Source of the DNA: Flavobacterium araucananum
GTDB taxonomy: Bacteria > Bacteroidota > Bacteroidia > Flavobacteriales > Flavobacteriaceae
NCBI RefSeq assembly: GCF_002222055.1
Contig: NZ_MUGS01000039.1
Span: 1 to 64,000, forward strand
DNA length: 64,000 bases
Reading direction: 5' to 3'
Shown here in pieces: positions 53,319 through 61,180 of the stretch; position 1 is the first letter of the stretch, and every line of letters starts with the position of its first letter. The translations under genes were made by a program, and so were the position numbers. The notes beneath the pieces are model-generated. The model was not told the DNA's origin. It ran no database searches and saw only the letters and a list, made by a program, of their open reading frames with translations.

Positions 53319-54599
53319 TTATCTGTTTTGCAACCATCCTTCTGGATTGTTGTTTGATGTATTTTGAAGAATCAAAAACTTAATGATCGTTTTTCCTGTG
53401 TCTCCGCTGGTTCTTACTTTTCCAATAACTTGTTTTACTTTTACTTTATCACCTTGTTCAACAGATACCTGACTTAGGTTTTGATATACTGTAAAGTAAT
53501 CTCCATGCTGGATAAAAACAGCTCTGTTTACAGGAGATAAGGCGATAACTTTTGATACTACTCCTTCAAATACGGCACGTGCACTTGCTCCTTGTTCTGT
53601 AGTAATCTCTACTCCGGAATTATGAACGGTAAGTGTTGGATATAGCGGGTGTGGCTGATCTCCGTAACCAAGAGATATAAATCCTTTCTCTACCGGCCAA
53701 GGCAGTTTTCCTCTGTTTGCTTTAAAATCGGCAGCCAGAATTTTTCCCTCCGGGGTTAACGTAATTCTGTCTGATGAATAACTTTTAGGTGCTGCCGCCT
53801 CTGCTTTCTCTGCTTCGCTGGCTTTACCTTCTGCAATTCTTTTACGTCTCTCTTCTTCTGCTCTTTGATTCGCTAATCTAATTTGTTCACGGATAAGATC
53901 TTTAATTTTTGCATCAATTCTTCTTGATTCCTGCTGTTTAGATTTTGTATCTGCAATAATTTTATTTTTATCCTTTTTAATCGAGTTAACTAATTTTTGC
54001 TGCTCTTGCTTTTCAACTTCTAAACTTTGTTTTTCTTTTTGATTTTCAGCAATAATTTTTTTCTTTACTTTTCTTTGTCCGTCCAATCTGGCATTATAAT
54101 CAACTAATTGCGTGGTTTTAGATTGAATTTCTAAACCTTGATTTTTTCTGAAATTGGTATATTGTTTTAAATATTGTGCTCTTTTATAGGCTTGCAAAAA
54201 ATTCTCCGATGATAATATAAACATGGCTCGACTTTGCTCAGATCTGCTTTTGTATGATTTTAAAATCATTTTCGAGTAATCTGCTTTTAATATTGCCAAT
54301 TCTTTTTTTAGTTTATTAACCTGAACCTGGTTAATATACATATCATTGCTTAAAAGTTTTTCTTGTTTTGAGGTGGTATTAATTAGTTTCTCTTTCAGTT
54401 TAATTTTGTTTGCCTGAATTAAAAAAACATTAACAGCTGATTTTTCTTTTTTCTTTACAGACTGCAACATTTTTTCGTTGTCTCTAATTTCCTGCTGAAT
54501 CTGAGCTTTACGCTGTTCAAGTTTTTCTTGTTGCGAATCTTGTGCCCACATAAATGTAGTGGCACATATAAAAATTAGGCTTAGGAGAAATTTTGACAT
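53319..54599 (-). CDS. envC: EnvC-like murein hydrolase activator with degenerate LytM domain
   Basis: A 426-residue exported protein: signal peptide, a long coiled coil (about 22-270, rich in Lys, Glu and Gln), then a LytM/M23 fold. The zinc ligands are not conserved: the HxG(V/I)D stretch reads HNSGVEI, and the final H of YxHL is N (YQNL). That is the pattern of activators (EnvC/NlpD type) rather than active endopeptidases. I chose the ATG at 54599; the TTG 21 bases upstream is less likely. It is the last gene of the minus-strand envelope operon. Confidence 0.9.
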   Translation of the reverse strand: MSKFLLSLIFICATTFMWAQDSQQEKLEQRKAQIQQEIRDNEKMLQSVKKKEKSAVNVFLIQANKIKLKEKLINTTSKQEKLLSNDMYINQVQVNKLKKELAILKADYSKMILKSYKSRSEQSRAMFILSSENFLQAYKRAQYLKQYTNFRKNQGLEIQSKTTQLVDYNARLDGQRKVKKKIIAENQKEKQSLEVEKQEQQKLVNSIKKDKNKIIADTKSKQQESRRIDAKIKDLIREQIRLANQRAEEERRKRIAEGKASEAEKAEAAAPKSYSSDRITLTPEGKILAADFKANRGKLPWPVEKGFISLGYGDQPHPLYPTLTVHNSGVEITTEQGASARAVFEGVVSKVIALSPVNRAVFIQHGDYFTVYQNLSQVSVEQGDKVKVKQVIGKVRTSGDTGKTIIKFLILQNTSNNNPEGWLQNR

Positions 54600-54622
54600 G
54601 TTTATATTTTCTTTTTGCAAAT

Positions 54623-55405
54623 TTACTTAATTATAACTTTTTTATAACCACTTGGCACACTATAAGGAAAAGAAAGTTCTTCATTAAATGAAATATTGTT
54701 GTAATTCAAATTAATATTCGTGGTTCCTTTTGGCTGGATTGCATTGATTTCAATACTCGTAGGCAATGTTCCCTGACTAAAAACTTTAGTGTCAGCATAT
54801 GAAATTTGCAGCATTCTGTTTTCTGCAGGTTGTGATATCTCTTCTTTTTGCAACAAATATTTATCAGCATCCAGATAAAACGCTTTTTTCAGGCTGGCCT
54901 CTTTTGCATCCTCAAGTCGAAAAAGATTTTCTACAATTGTCTGTGTATATTTTCCTTTTCTTAAGTCGTCAAGCGCTTCTCCTACTAATAAATTCTGAAC
55001 TTTACTGTAATCTAATTCCGTTCCCAGCCATTTGCTTAAACTGGTAAAATCGCCTTCGTAATAGGTACTGTTTATTTTTTCGTAGTAACTTACTGTTGTT
55101 GGTGTTATTAATGCTTTTGCCATTGTAATTCCTAAAAAGCGAACACTTACTAAAATCTGCTTGTCTTTCTCTATTTTAATTTCGGCAGTAACATTCTGAC
55201 TTTGTTTTTCGTCGACATATCGCGCGCTTGATTTTATGTATAAGGTCGAAAAATCTAACTTATTGTCATAATGTTTGTCAATTGCTTTTTTGTCTTCTTT
55301 GGTAACAACTTCTTTAGTTTCGTTATTATTTTGTACTGCAACAGCTTTTGATTTGCAGGAAACCATAATTGCCGTGACTAATACTAGTGCTATATATTTT
55401 TTCAT
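54623..55405 (-). CDS. DUF4292 lipoprotein
   Basis: A 260-residue lipoprotein (lipobox TAIMVS-C, C17) with the DUF4292 pattern: DFSTLYIKSSARYVD, VRFLGITMAKALITPT, YYEKINSTYYEGDF, and the C-terminal FSQGTLPTSIEINA. The fold is probably LolB-like, and the protein is likely at the outer membrane. In Bacteroidetes it regularly lies between a TPR gene and an EnvC-like gene, as here (14 bp and 23 bp spacing). Confidence 0.92.
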   Translation of the reverse strand: MKKYIALVLVTAIMVSCKSKAVAVQNNNETKEVVTKEDKKAIDKHYDNKLDFSTLYIKSSARYVDEKQSQNVTAEIKIEKDKQILVSVRFLGITMAKALITPTTVSYYEKINSTYYEGDFTSLSKWLGTELDYSKVQNLLVGEALDDLRKGKYTQTIVENLFRLEDAKEASLKKAFYLDADKYLLQKEEISQPAENRMLQISYADTKVFSQGTLPTSIEINAIQPKGTTNINLNYNNISFNEELSFPYSVPSGYKKVIIK

Positions 55406-55419
55406 CTCAATTTAGTCTT

Positions 55420-56772
55420 TTACTTTTTCTTCTTTAATAATTCATTTGCTTTCAAAAAGTATTCCTCTTTTTTCTTCGCATCTCCCAAACCATTATACGC
55501 CTCTCCTAATTGAATATTAAAATTTGCTTCGAGCGTTTTATCTTCCACAACATAATCAAGTCCCATTTCTAAAACGGTTTTTGCGTTCTTAAATTGTTGC
55601 AACTTATTGCTTCCTAAACCTGCATAATAATAAAATTGAGGTTGACTTGGATAAACTTCAATCATGTTCAGGGCTCTTTTGGTCATTGGCTCGAATTGTT
55701 TTGCTTGCGTATAGGCCTCAAGCAATAACAAATTGGTTTCGCGATCTGTATCTGAATTTGTTTTTAAATCTTTTTCATAATACTTAATCGCATTCTCAAA
55801 CTGACCTTTGCTATGATAAAATTTACCAATTTCTTTTGCTACATCAACATCTTTATCCTTGTCGAAATAGGCAATTGCTTTTTCTAAATCAGGAGCATAT
55901 TGTGGATTTTTATTCACATAAATCAAAAATTCATTTAAGGTACGATGCTTTATCTTTGAATCAATTTTTGAACTTGACAAAATCACGTTCATCGATTTAA
56001 TTGCTTTATCAGCCTGATTTGCATCTAAATATACTTTAAACAAACTTACTTGTCCCCACTCTGAAGTTGGGATTTCTTTTGCCAATTGTTTCGCAACATC
56101 CAACGCTTTATCTACGTCTTCATTTTTTGAATATAGAAAAATCAGATTTACATAATTCGATTCTTCTTTTGGATTTTGCTTTATCTGATCAAGCAAATTT
56201 GAAATTTCAGAATTTTGATATTTTCCCTGCGATAAAATCTGCTGTTTATAACGATCACGATCTTCTGATTTTCCAAACTTATCATTCATTTCATTAATCA
56301 TTACAAGCGCTTTGTCTTGTTGATTGGTAATCATATACAGCGAAATCAGATCGTCTTTGTACTCTTCATCAAAAGCAATTATTTTTTGAATGGTTTCAAT
56401 TGCCAAAGGATAGTTTTTAGTTTCATAACTTACATCGTAAATCCCCAACCAATACCATTTGTTTTTTGGATCTAACTGTGTTGCTTTTTCAAACGAATCC
56501 TGTGCGTTTCGATAGTCTTTTAAAGACAGGTAGTTTTTTCCTAATTCAAAATAAGCGACAGCATCATTAGGTTTTAGCTTTATACATTTATCCAGTGCTG
56601 CAATGGCTTTATCATAGTTTTCGATTCCTTTTTGTTTTAATGATTCATAAAAAGAATCCTGATACTCATCTGTTGCCATAGCAATATCTTCCGGTTCTGT
56701 TTGTGCCATAACCGAAATTGGATTGCCCAGCAAAACGAAAAATAGAATAACTATAACTCCTTTTTGTATCAT
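55420..56772 (-). CDS. Exported tetratricopeptide-repeat protein
   Basis: A 450-residue protein with a signal peptide (MIQKGVIVILFFVLLGNPISV...) and about ten TPR units spanning residues 45-445 (for example NDAVAYFELGKNYLSLKDYR, QFENAIKYYEKDLKTN, GEAYNGLGDAKKKEEYF). It is a periplasmic or outer-membrane-facing scaffold for protein contacts. It is the fourth gene of the conserved envelope operon, after the nucleotidyltransferase gene. Confidence 0.92.
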   Translation of the reverse strand: MIQKGVIVILFFVLLGNPISVMAQTEPEDIAMATDEYQDSFYESLKQKGIENYDKAIAALDKCIKLKPNDAVAYFELGKNYLSLKDYRNAQDSFEKATQLDPKNKWYWLGIYDVSYETKNYPLAIETIQKIIAFDEEYKDDLISLYMITNQQDKALVMINEMNDKFGKSEDRDRYKQQILSQGKYQNSEISNLLDQIKQNPKEESNYVNLIFLYSKNEDVDKALDVAKQLAKEIPTSEWGQVSLFKVYLDANQADKAIKSMNVILSSSKIDSKIKHRTLNEFLIYVNKNPQYAPDLEKAIAYFDKDKDVDVAKEIGKFYHSKGQFENAIKYYEKDLKTNSDTDRETNLLLLEAYTQAKQFEPMTKRALNMIEVYPSQPQFYYYAGLGSNKLQQFKNAKTVLEMGLDYVVEDKTLEANFNIQLGEAYNGLGDAKKKEEYFLKANELLKKKK

Positions 56773-56821
56773 CTTTAAAATTTTAATCTTTAAACAAAAA
56801 CGAATTTCTTTAAAAAATACC

Positions 56822-57838
56822 TTATTCTAAAACCGAATAATCGCCAATACTAATGCTGGTAAATTTACCATCAAAAACCACGTGATTTCCGATCATAGCA
56901 TTGTCTAAGTTCGCATTTTTTATTTGAGAATACGTTTGTACCAAACTGTTTTTGATCGTACTGTCTGTAACATGGCATCCTTTTCCTAACGATACATTAG
57001 GTCCAACGGTTGCATTTTTCAACACTACATTTTCGCCAATATAACAAGGAGGAATAATTGTTGCGTTTTCTAATTTTACATCATAGTCTACCAGATGTTC
57101 TCCGTCATTATGCAAGAATCCTAACATTCTGGTATTCGTTTCTACCGTTACATCTTTATTTCCGCAATCCATCCATTCGTCAACGCTTCCGGTTTTAAAA
57201 ACTTTACCGTTAGCCATCATCGCTTTGATTCCGTCATTGATCTGATACTCTCCCCCATTCTGGATATTATTATCCAAAACACCCTGAAGTTCTTTTTTCA
57301 GATCGCCAACTTCTTTAAAGTAATAGATTCCGATAACTGCCAAATCACTTACAAATTCTTTTGGTTTTTCGACCAATTCTATAATTTCATTATTGGCATT
57401 CAATTTTACAACACCAAAAGCTTCCGGTTGCTCTACTTGTTTTACCCAAATTACAGCATCTGCAGCAGGATCTAATTCAAAATCTGCTCTAATCAATGTG
57501 TCTGCATAAGCAATAACTGCAGGTCCTGACAGAGAATCTTTTGCACACATAATAGCGTGACCGGTTCCTAAAGGCAAATCCTGACGATAAATTGACGCTT
57601 TTGCTCCCAGGCTTCCAGCCAATTCTTCGAGACTTGCTACAAGATCATCTCCAAAAAAAGCAGCATCGCCTAAAATAAAAGCAACTTCTTCGATTGGTTC
57701 TTTTAATATTTTAGCAATATCTTCGACCAAACGGTGCACAATAGATTTACCTGCAACAGGAATTAATGGTTTTGGAACAGTTAAAGTATGTGGTCTAAGT
57801 CTTGATCCCCGACCCGCCATTGGAACGATTATTTTCAT
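56822..57838 (-). CDS. Sugar-1-phosphate nucleotidyltransferase with LbH domain
   Basis: A 338-residue enzyme. The N-terminal Rossmann nucleotidyltransferase domain has the signature GRGSRLRPHTLTVPKPLIPV (8-27) and WVKQVEQPEAFGVVKL. The C-terminal ~90 residues are a left-handed beta-helix (isoleucine-patch repeats such as NATVGPNVSLGKGCHV). It forms an NDP-sugar from a sugar-1-phosphate (glucose- or mannose-type; not decided). It likely feeds envelope glycan synthesis with the neighbouring flippase. Confidence 0.9.
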   Translation of the reverse strand: MKIIVPMAGRGSRLRPHTLTVPKPLIPVAGKSIVHRLVEDIAKILKEPIEEVAFILGDAAFFGDDLVASLEELAGSLGAKASIYRQDLPLGTGHAIMCAKDSLSGPAVIAYADTLIRADFELDPAADAVIWVKQVEQPEAFGVVKLNANNEIIELVEKPKEFVSDLAVIGIYYFKEVGDLKKELQGVLDNNIQNGGEYQINDGIKAMMANGKVFKTGSVDEWMDCGNKDVTVETNTRMLGFLHNDGEHLVDYDVKLENATIIPPCYIGENVVLKNATVGPNVSLGKGCHVTDSTIKNSLVQTYSQIKNANLDNAMIGNHVVFDGKFTSISIGDYSVLE

Positions 57839-57865
57839 GTTTTATTGGAAGATTAAAAAATTGAA

Positions 57866-57897
57866 AAAATTGAAAGATTTCCTAATCTTTCAATTTT
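57866..57897 (-). promoter_or_regulatory. Intercistronic hairpin between dut and the nucleotidyltransferase gene
   Basis: Two 14-nt perfect arms, AAAATTGAAAGATT and AATCTTTCAATTTT, around a TCCT loop. On the minus strand it is followed by a T-rich stretch, so it may act as a partial terminator, attenuator or processing site inside the operon. Confidence 0.55.
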
Positions 57898-57919
57898 AGA
57901 ATCTTTAAATTATTAAATT

Positions 57920-58354
57920 TTATTTTACTCCTGTACTACCAAAGCCTCCTTCGCCTCTTGATGTTTCTGAAAGTTCTGCAACTTCGATCCATTCGGCTCT
58001 TTCGTGTTTGGCAATAATTAATTGTGCAATTCGCTCTCCGTTTTCGATTACAAATTCTTCATTGGATAAATTTACTAAAATTACGCCTATTTCGCCTCTG
58101 TAATCAGCATCAACCGTTCCGGGAGAATTTAAAACCGTAACTCCTTTTTTGGCTGCTAAGCCGCTTCTTGGTCGCACTTGTGCTTCGTAACCAATTGGTA
58201 ATTCAATAAAAAGACCCGTTTTTACGATGGTTCTTTCTAATGGTTTTAATGTTATAGATTCTGTTAAATTAGCACGTAAATCCATTCCTGCCGAAGCAAT
58301 TGTTTCGTAGTTTGGTAAAGCGTGCTGTGATTTGTTGATAATTTGTATGTTCAT
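57920..58354 (-). CDS. dut: dUTP diphosphatase
   Basis: A 144-residue trimeric dUTPase with all five motifs: ASAGMDLRANL, RSGLAAKKG, GTVDADYRGEIGV, RIAQLII and the C-terminal GRGEGGFGSTG-like arm (RGEGGFGSTG). It hydrolyses dUTP to dUMP. It sits second in the envelope operon, 28 bp after the flippase gene, an arrangement conserved in Bacteroidetes. Confidence 0.97.
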   Translation of the reverse strand: MNIQIINKSQHALPNYETIASAGMDLRANLTESITLKPLERTIVKTGLFIELPIGYEAQVRPRSGLAAKKGVTVLNSPGTVDADYRGEIGVILVNLSNEEFVIENGERIAQLIIAKHERAEWIEVAELSETSRGEGGFGSTGVK

Positions 58355-58382
58355 TTTTATTTATAAAGATTAAAAAGTAAAA

Positions 58383-59843
58383 CTACTTTCTATTCATAAT
58401 TCCTTTGATTGTTTCTTTTTCGTTGTGGTAAACAAAATATACGAATGCTAAAAATAATGGAACTCCAACGAAATAATTCTCTCTAAATCCGTAAAAAGAA
58501 ATAGCCGAAAATACAATTGAAATTCCCAGATAAGCACCAATTTTGTTCATGTCGTAAGGTATTGGATAATATTTATTTCCTAAAACATAAGAAATCAACA
58601 TCATACTTCCGTAAGCAGATATTGTTGCAATTGCCGAACCGTAGTAACTGTATTTTGGAATTAAAAAATAATTTAAAACCAATGTTACAATAGCTCCAAC
58701 AATGGAGATATAGGCTCCAATTTTTGTTTTATCGGTTAGTTTGTACCAAACCGATAAGTTGTTGTAAATTCCTAAAAAGAAATTTGCCAATATAATTAAC
58801 GGAACTACTTTCATAGCTTCCCAATACGATTTATTGTCAAGCAAAAGATATTTTAAAACATCGGCAAAAACAATTACCCCTAATAAAATCAGGGAACCCA
58901 GAATAACAAAATACTTTGTAATTACGGCGTATGTTTGTGGGGCATTGGCATTTTTTGAATGACTAAAAAAGAAAGGTTCGATTCCTAACCTAAAAGCGGT
59001 TGCAAACAAAACCATAAACAAACCTAGCTTGTAACAGGCAGAGTATGCTCCTACTTCAGATTTTGCAAGATTTTCCGGCAACAAATAGCCTAATAAAATT
59101 TTATCGAAATGCTCGTTAACCGCAAATGCAAGTCCGGCTACCAAAATTGGCAAACCATATTTCATCATTTTCTTCCAAAGTACGGGATCAAATTTTCTTC
59201 CCAGAGAAAGATAATTTGGCGAAAGCACTATAAAAGTGGCTAAACTTGCCAATAGGTTTGCAATGAAAATATACGCTATTTGAAAATTCTCTACATACAA
59301 ATTATCCCAAACCGAATTGGGATTTGAAGCTGCCAGTTTAGGCAAGTATATTAAGAAGAATATATTGAGCAATAAATTGATTATTACGTTTCCTATCTTA
59401 ATCGCTGCATAAACCATGGGTCTTTGGTTGGCCCTTAATTTAGAAAAAGGTATCAGTACTAATGCATCCAATACTAAAATCCAAACGGTATAGGTTACAT
59501 ATTGTACATCAACTTCGGCAAGATTTGCCAATGTATTTCTAAAAATTAAAGCGATAAATAAGAACGCAATCGACGACCAAAATATAGATATTGTCGAAGT
59601 TGCAATTACATTTTTCTTGTCTTCTTCGGCGCTGTAAAACCTAAAAAAAGCCGTTTCCATTCCGTATGAAAGGACCACATTAAAGAAAACCATCCATGAC
59701 AAAACGATCGAAACCTCGCCATATTCTGCAGTTGGTAAAATACCAGTATACAATCTCACCAATAAAAAACTTAGCATTCTCGGTAATACCGTTGCTAGTC
59801 CGTAAATTGCAGTTTGCTTGAACAGATTTTTATATAATCCCAA
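58383..59843 (-). CDS. Oligosaccharide flippase (polysaccharide export, MOP family)
   Basis: A 486-residue membrane protein with 12-14 helices of the MurJ/Wzx (MOP) superfamily (LYKNLFKQTAIYGLATVLPR at the N-terminus). No ATG is available; I chose the TTG at 59843 (MGLYKNLF...), the beginning I remember for relatives, over the TTG at 59873, which adds ten residues. It is first in the dut/nucleotidyltransferase/TPR/DUF4292/EnvC-like operon and probably flips a lipid-linked envelope glycan. Confidence 0.9.
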   Translation of the reverse strand: MGLYKNLFKQTAIYGLATVLPRMLSFLLVRLYTGILPTAEYGEVSIVLSWMVFFNVVLSYGMETAFFRFYSAEEDKKNVIATSTISIFWSSIAFLFIALIFRNTLANLAEVDVQYVTYTVWILVLDALVLIPFSKLRANQRPMVYAAIKIGNVIINLLLNIFFLIYLPKLAASNPNSVWDNLYVENFQIAYIFIANLLASLATFIVLSPNYLSLGRKFDPVLWKKMMKYGLPILVAGLAFAVNEHFDKILLGYLLPENLAKSEVGAYSACYKLGLFMVLFATAFRLGIEPFFFSHSKNANAPQTYAVITKYFVILGSLILLGVIVFADVLKYLLLDNKSYWEAMKVVPLIILANFFLGIYNNLSVWYKLTDKTKIGAYISIVGAIVTLVLNYFLIPKYSYYGSAIATISAYGSMMLISYVLGNKYYPIPYDMNKIGAYLGISIVFSAISFYGFRENYFVGVPLFLAFVYFVYHNEKETIKGIMNRK

Positions 59844-59936
59844 AATAATTTTATAATAAAGTTTGTAAAACAAAAATAACCAATTCTTTGGTTTATTATT
59901 GATTTTGTTGGTTCAATAAAGAAAGTTGTGCTTAAT

Positions 59937-60383
59937 TTATTGCGTTATTTTTTTTTCGTCCAGAATTTTGACAAAATGAAAACCCTTTGGTCCATAGCCC
60001 TGGTTGTAGTAAAAACGGTGTGCGGCAAAATTTCCGGTAAAAGCATCCAAAACTATAGAGCTGCACTCGAGATCTAAAGCTTTTTTCTCGATATAATCTG
60101 TCAGTAATTTTCCAATTCCTTTAGAACGATGTTCCGGACTGACCACAAAATTATCGATTTCGAGATATTTGCCGGTCCATAACTTTGTCGACGACCAACA
60201 ACCGGTAATCCCAACACAAATATCCTGCTCAAATACACCAATCTGAATGTAATTATGAGGGACCATTTCAGAAAGATAGGCCTGATACTTTTCGACCGAT
60301 AAATTAGGATAAAGAAATCGCATGGTTTCTATCTCAGTCAACATCGCTTCTATAGTGGTAAGCTCTTTTATTTGTAGTTTCAT
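59937..60383 (-). CDS. GNAT N-acetyltransferase
   Basis: A 148-residue acetyltransferase. The acetyl-CoA loop is VSPEHRSKGIGKLLTDY (motif A, R/QxxGxG/A as RSKGIG). The C-terminal motif is FAAHRFYYNQGYGPKGFHFVK. The substrate is unknown. I chose the ATG at 60383; the TTG 33 bases upstream is unlikely, although a -7-like TATTTTTG on the minus strand (60411-60404) would fit a promoter just upstream of the ATG. Confidence 0.9.
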   Translation of the reverse strand: MKLQIKELTTIEAMLTEIETMRFLYPNLSVEKYQAYLSEMVPHNYIQIGVFEQDICVGITGCWSSTKLWTGKYLEIDNFVVSPEHRSKGIGKLLTDYIEKKALDLECSSIVLDAFTGNFAAHRFYYNQGYGPKGFHFVKILDEKKITQ

Positions 60384-60552
60384 TGTAATAAAAAAATAGA
60401 GTTCAAAAATACTCAATTTTTTTTATTGCCCGTTATATAATTCCATCATAACGTGGTATGTGAAATCTATAATAAAGATCAAAAATTATATAATTTTTTA
60501 AAAGTACTTCTATGCTAACTTTGTATCAAGGGAATGAGCAAAGCTAAAATAC

Positions 60553-60797
60553 AACCCTTTAAAAAAAGCAAAGCATTGGGACTAATAAAGCTAGTTTGTT
60601 CCCACAAAAGACAAAGCAAAGGGATTGATTCTGCTGAAATGTAACCCTCAAAAAAACAGAGCATTGGGACTGATAAAGCTAGTTTGTTCCCATAAAAGAC
60701 AAAGCGCAAAGGGATTGATTCTGCTGATATGTAACCCTAAAAAAACAGAGCATTGGGACTAATAAAGCTAGTTTGTTCCCACAAAAGACAAAGCACG
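60553..60797. repeat. Tandem direct repeat, 88-89 bp unit
   Basis: The landmark GCATTGGGACT occurs at 60573, 60661 and 60750 (spacing 88 and 89). Each unit contains AACCCT, A-run, GCATTGGGACT, AATAAAGCTAGTTTGTTCCC, ACAAAAGACAAAGC, then GGGATTGATTCTGCTGA in the first two. GGGA and TCCC can pair within each unit, so each copy forms a weak hairpin. Copies differ by only a few bases, so the duplication is recent or maintained. Confidence 0.85.
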
Positions 60798-60912
60798 ACA
60801 GAGTGATAAATCTGTAAATAATTTTATAAAATGGTACCGATTCTCGGTTTTTGGATAAATTGAGGATCACCATTTTATAAGTTAAATTAAAAAAAACTAA
60901 ACTATTATAAAG

Positions 60913-60946
60913 AAAAAGAGCCAACAAATATTTGTTGGCTCTTTTT
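60913..60946. terminator. Perfect palindromic terminator
   Basis: Two perfect 17-nt arms with no spacer, AAAAAGAGCCAACAAAT and ATTTGTTGGCTCTTTTT (60913-60929 and 60930-60946). It is strong in both directions. Confidence 0.92.
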
Positions 60947-61180
60947 TGTTTTACAATCTTTTTAAATGTAAGTATTACAACTTCGCAAAAAAACCCTATT
61001 GTGTTATTTCCAAAACCTATAGTGGCTATTGTATTGCCAATATCTTGTCTAACTTCCTCTTTTATAATTTACTAAATAATAATCTTCTAAGGTGTTTTTA
61101 CCCTTTTTAGTTCAGATTATTTAAGGTAAATCATTGCTTAAATATTCAATTATCGGAGTTAATTAAATTAATGTAATCTT

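Larger units (their letters stand above)
60384..60946 (+). ncRNA. Possible structured non-coding RNA region ending in a terminator
   Basis: This gene-free stretch carries, in order, an 88-89 bp direct repeat (two full copies and a partial third), a perfect 12 bp inverted repeat (TTATAAAATGGT 60824-60835 with ACCATTTTATAA 60869-60880), and a very strong terminator (60913-60946). No gene on the plus strand upstream would need that terminator. I therefore suggest a transcript of about 400 nt; its start is not identified. It does not match tmRNA, RNase P or SRP RNA landmarks that I know. The frames open on the minus strand merely translate the repeat. Confidence 0.3.

Noticed and set aside
60553..60797. 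CRISPR-like array
   Set aside because: The units are contiguous 88-89 bp copies with no variable spacers and no cas genes nearby.
60515..60927. Two open frames on the minus strand
   Set aside because: They consist of the translated tandem repeat (recurring CGNKLAL-type peptides) and cross the terminator region; composition and repeats indicate chance frames.
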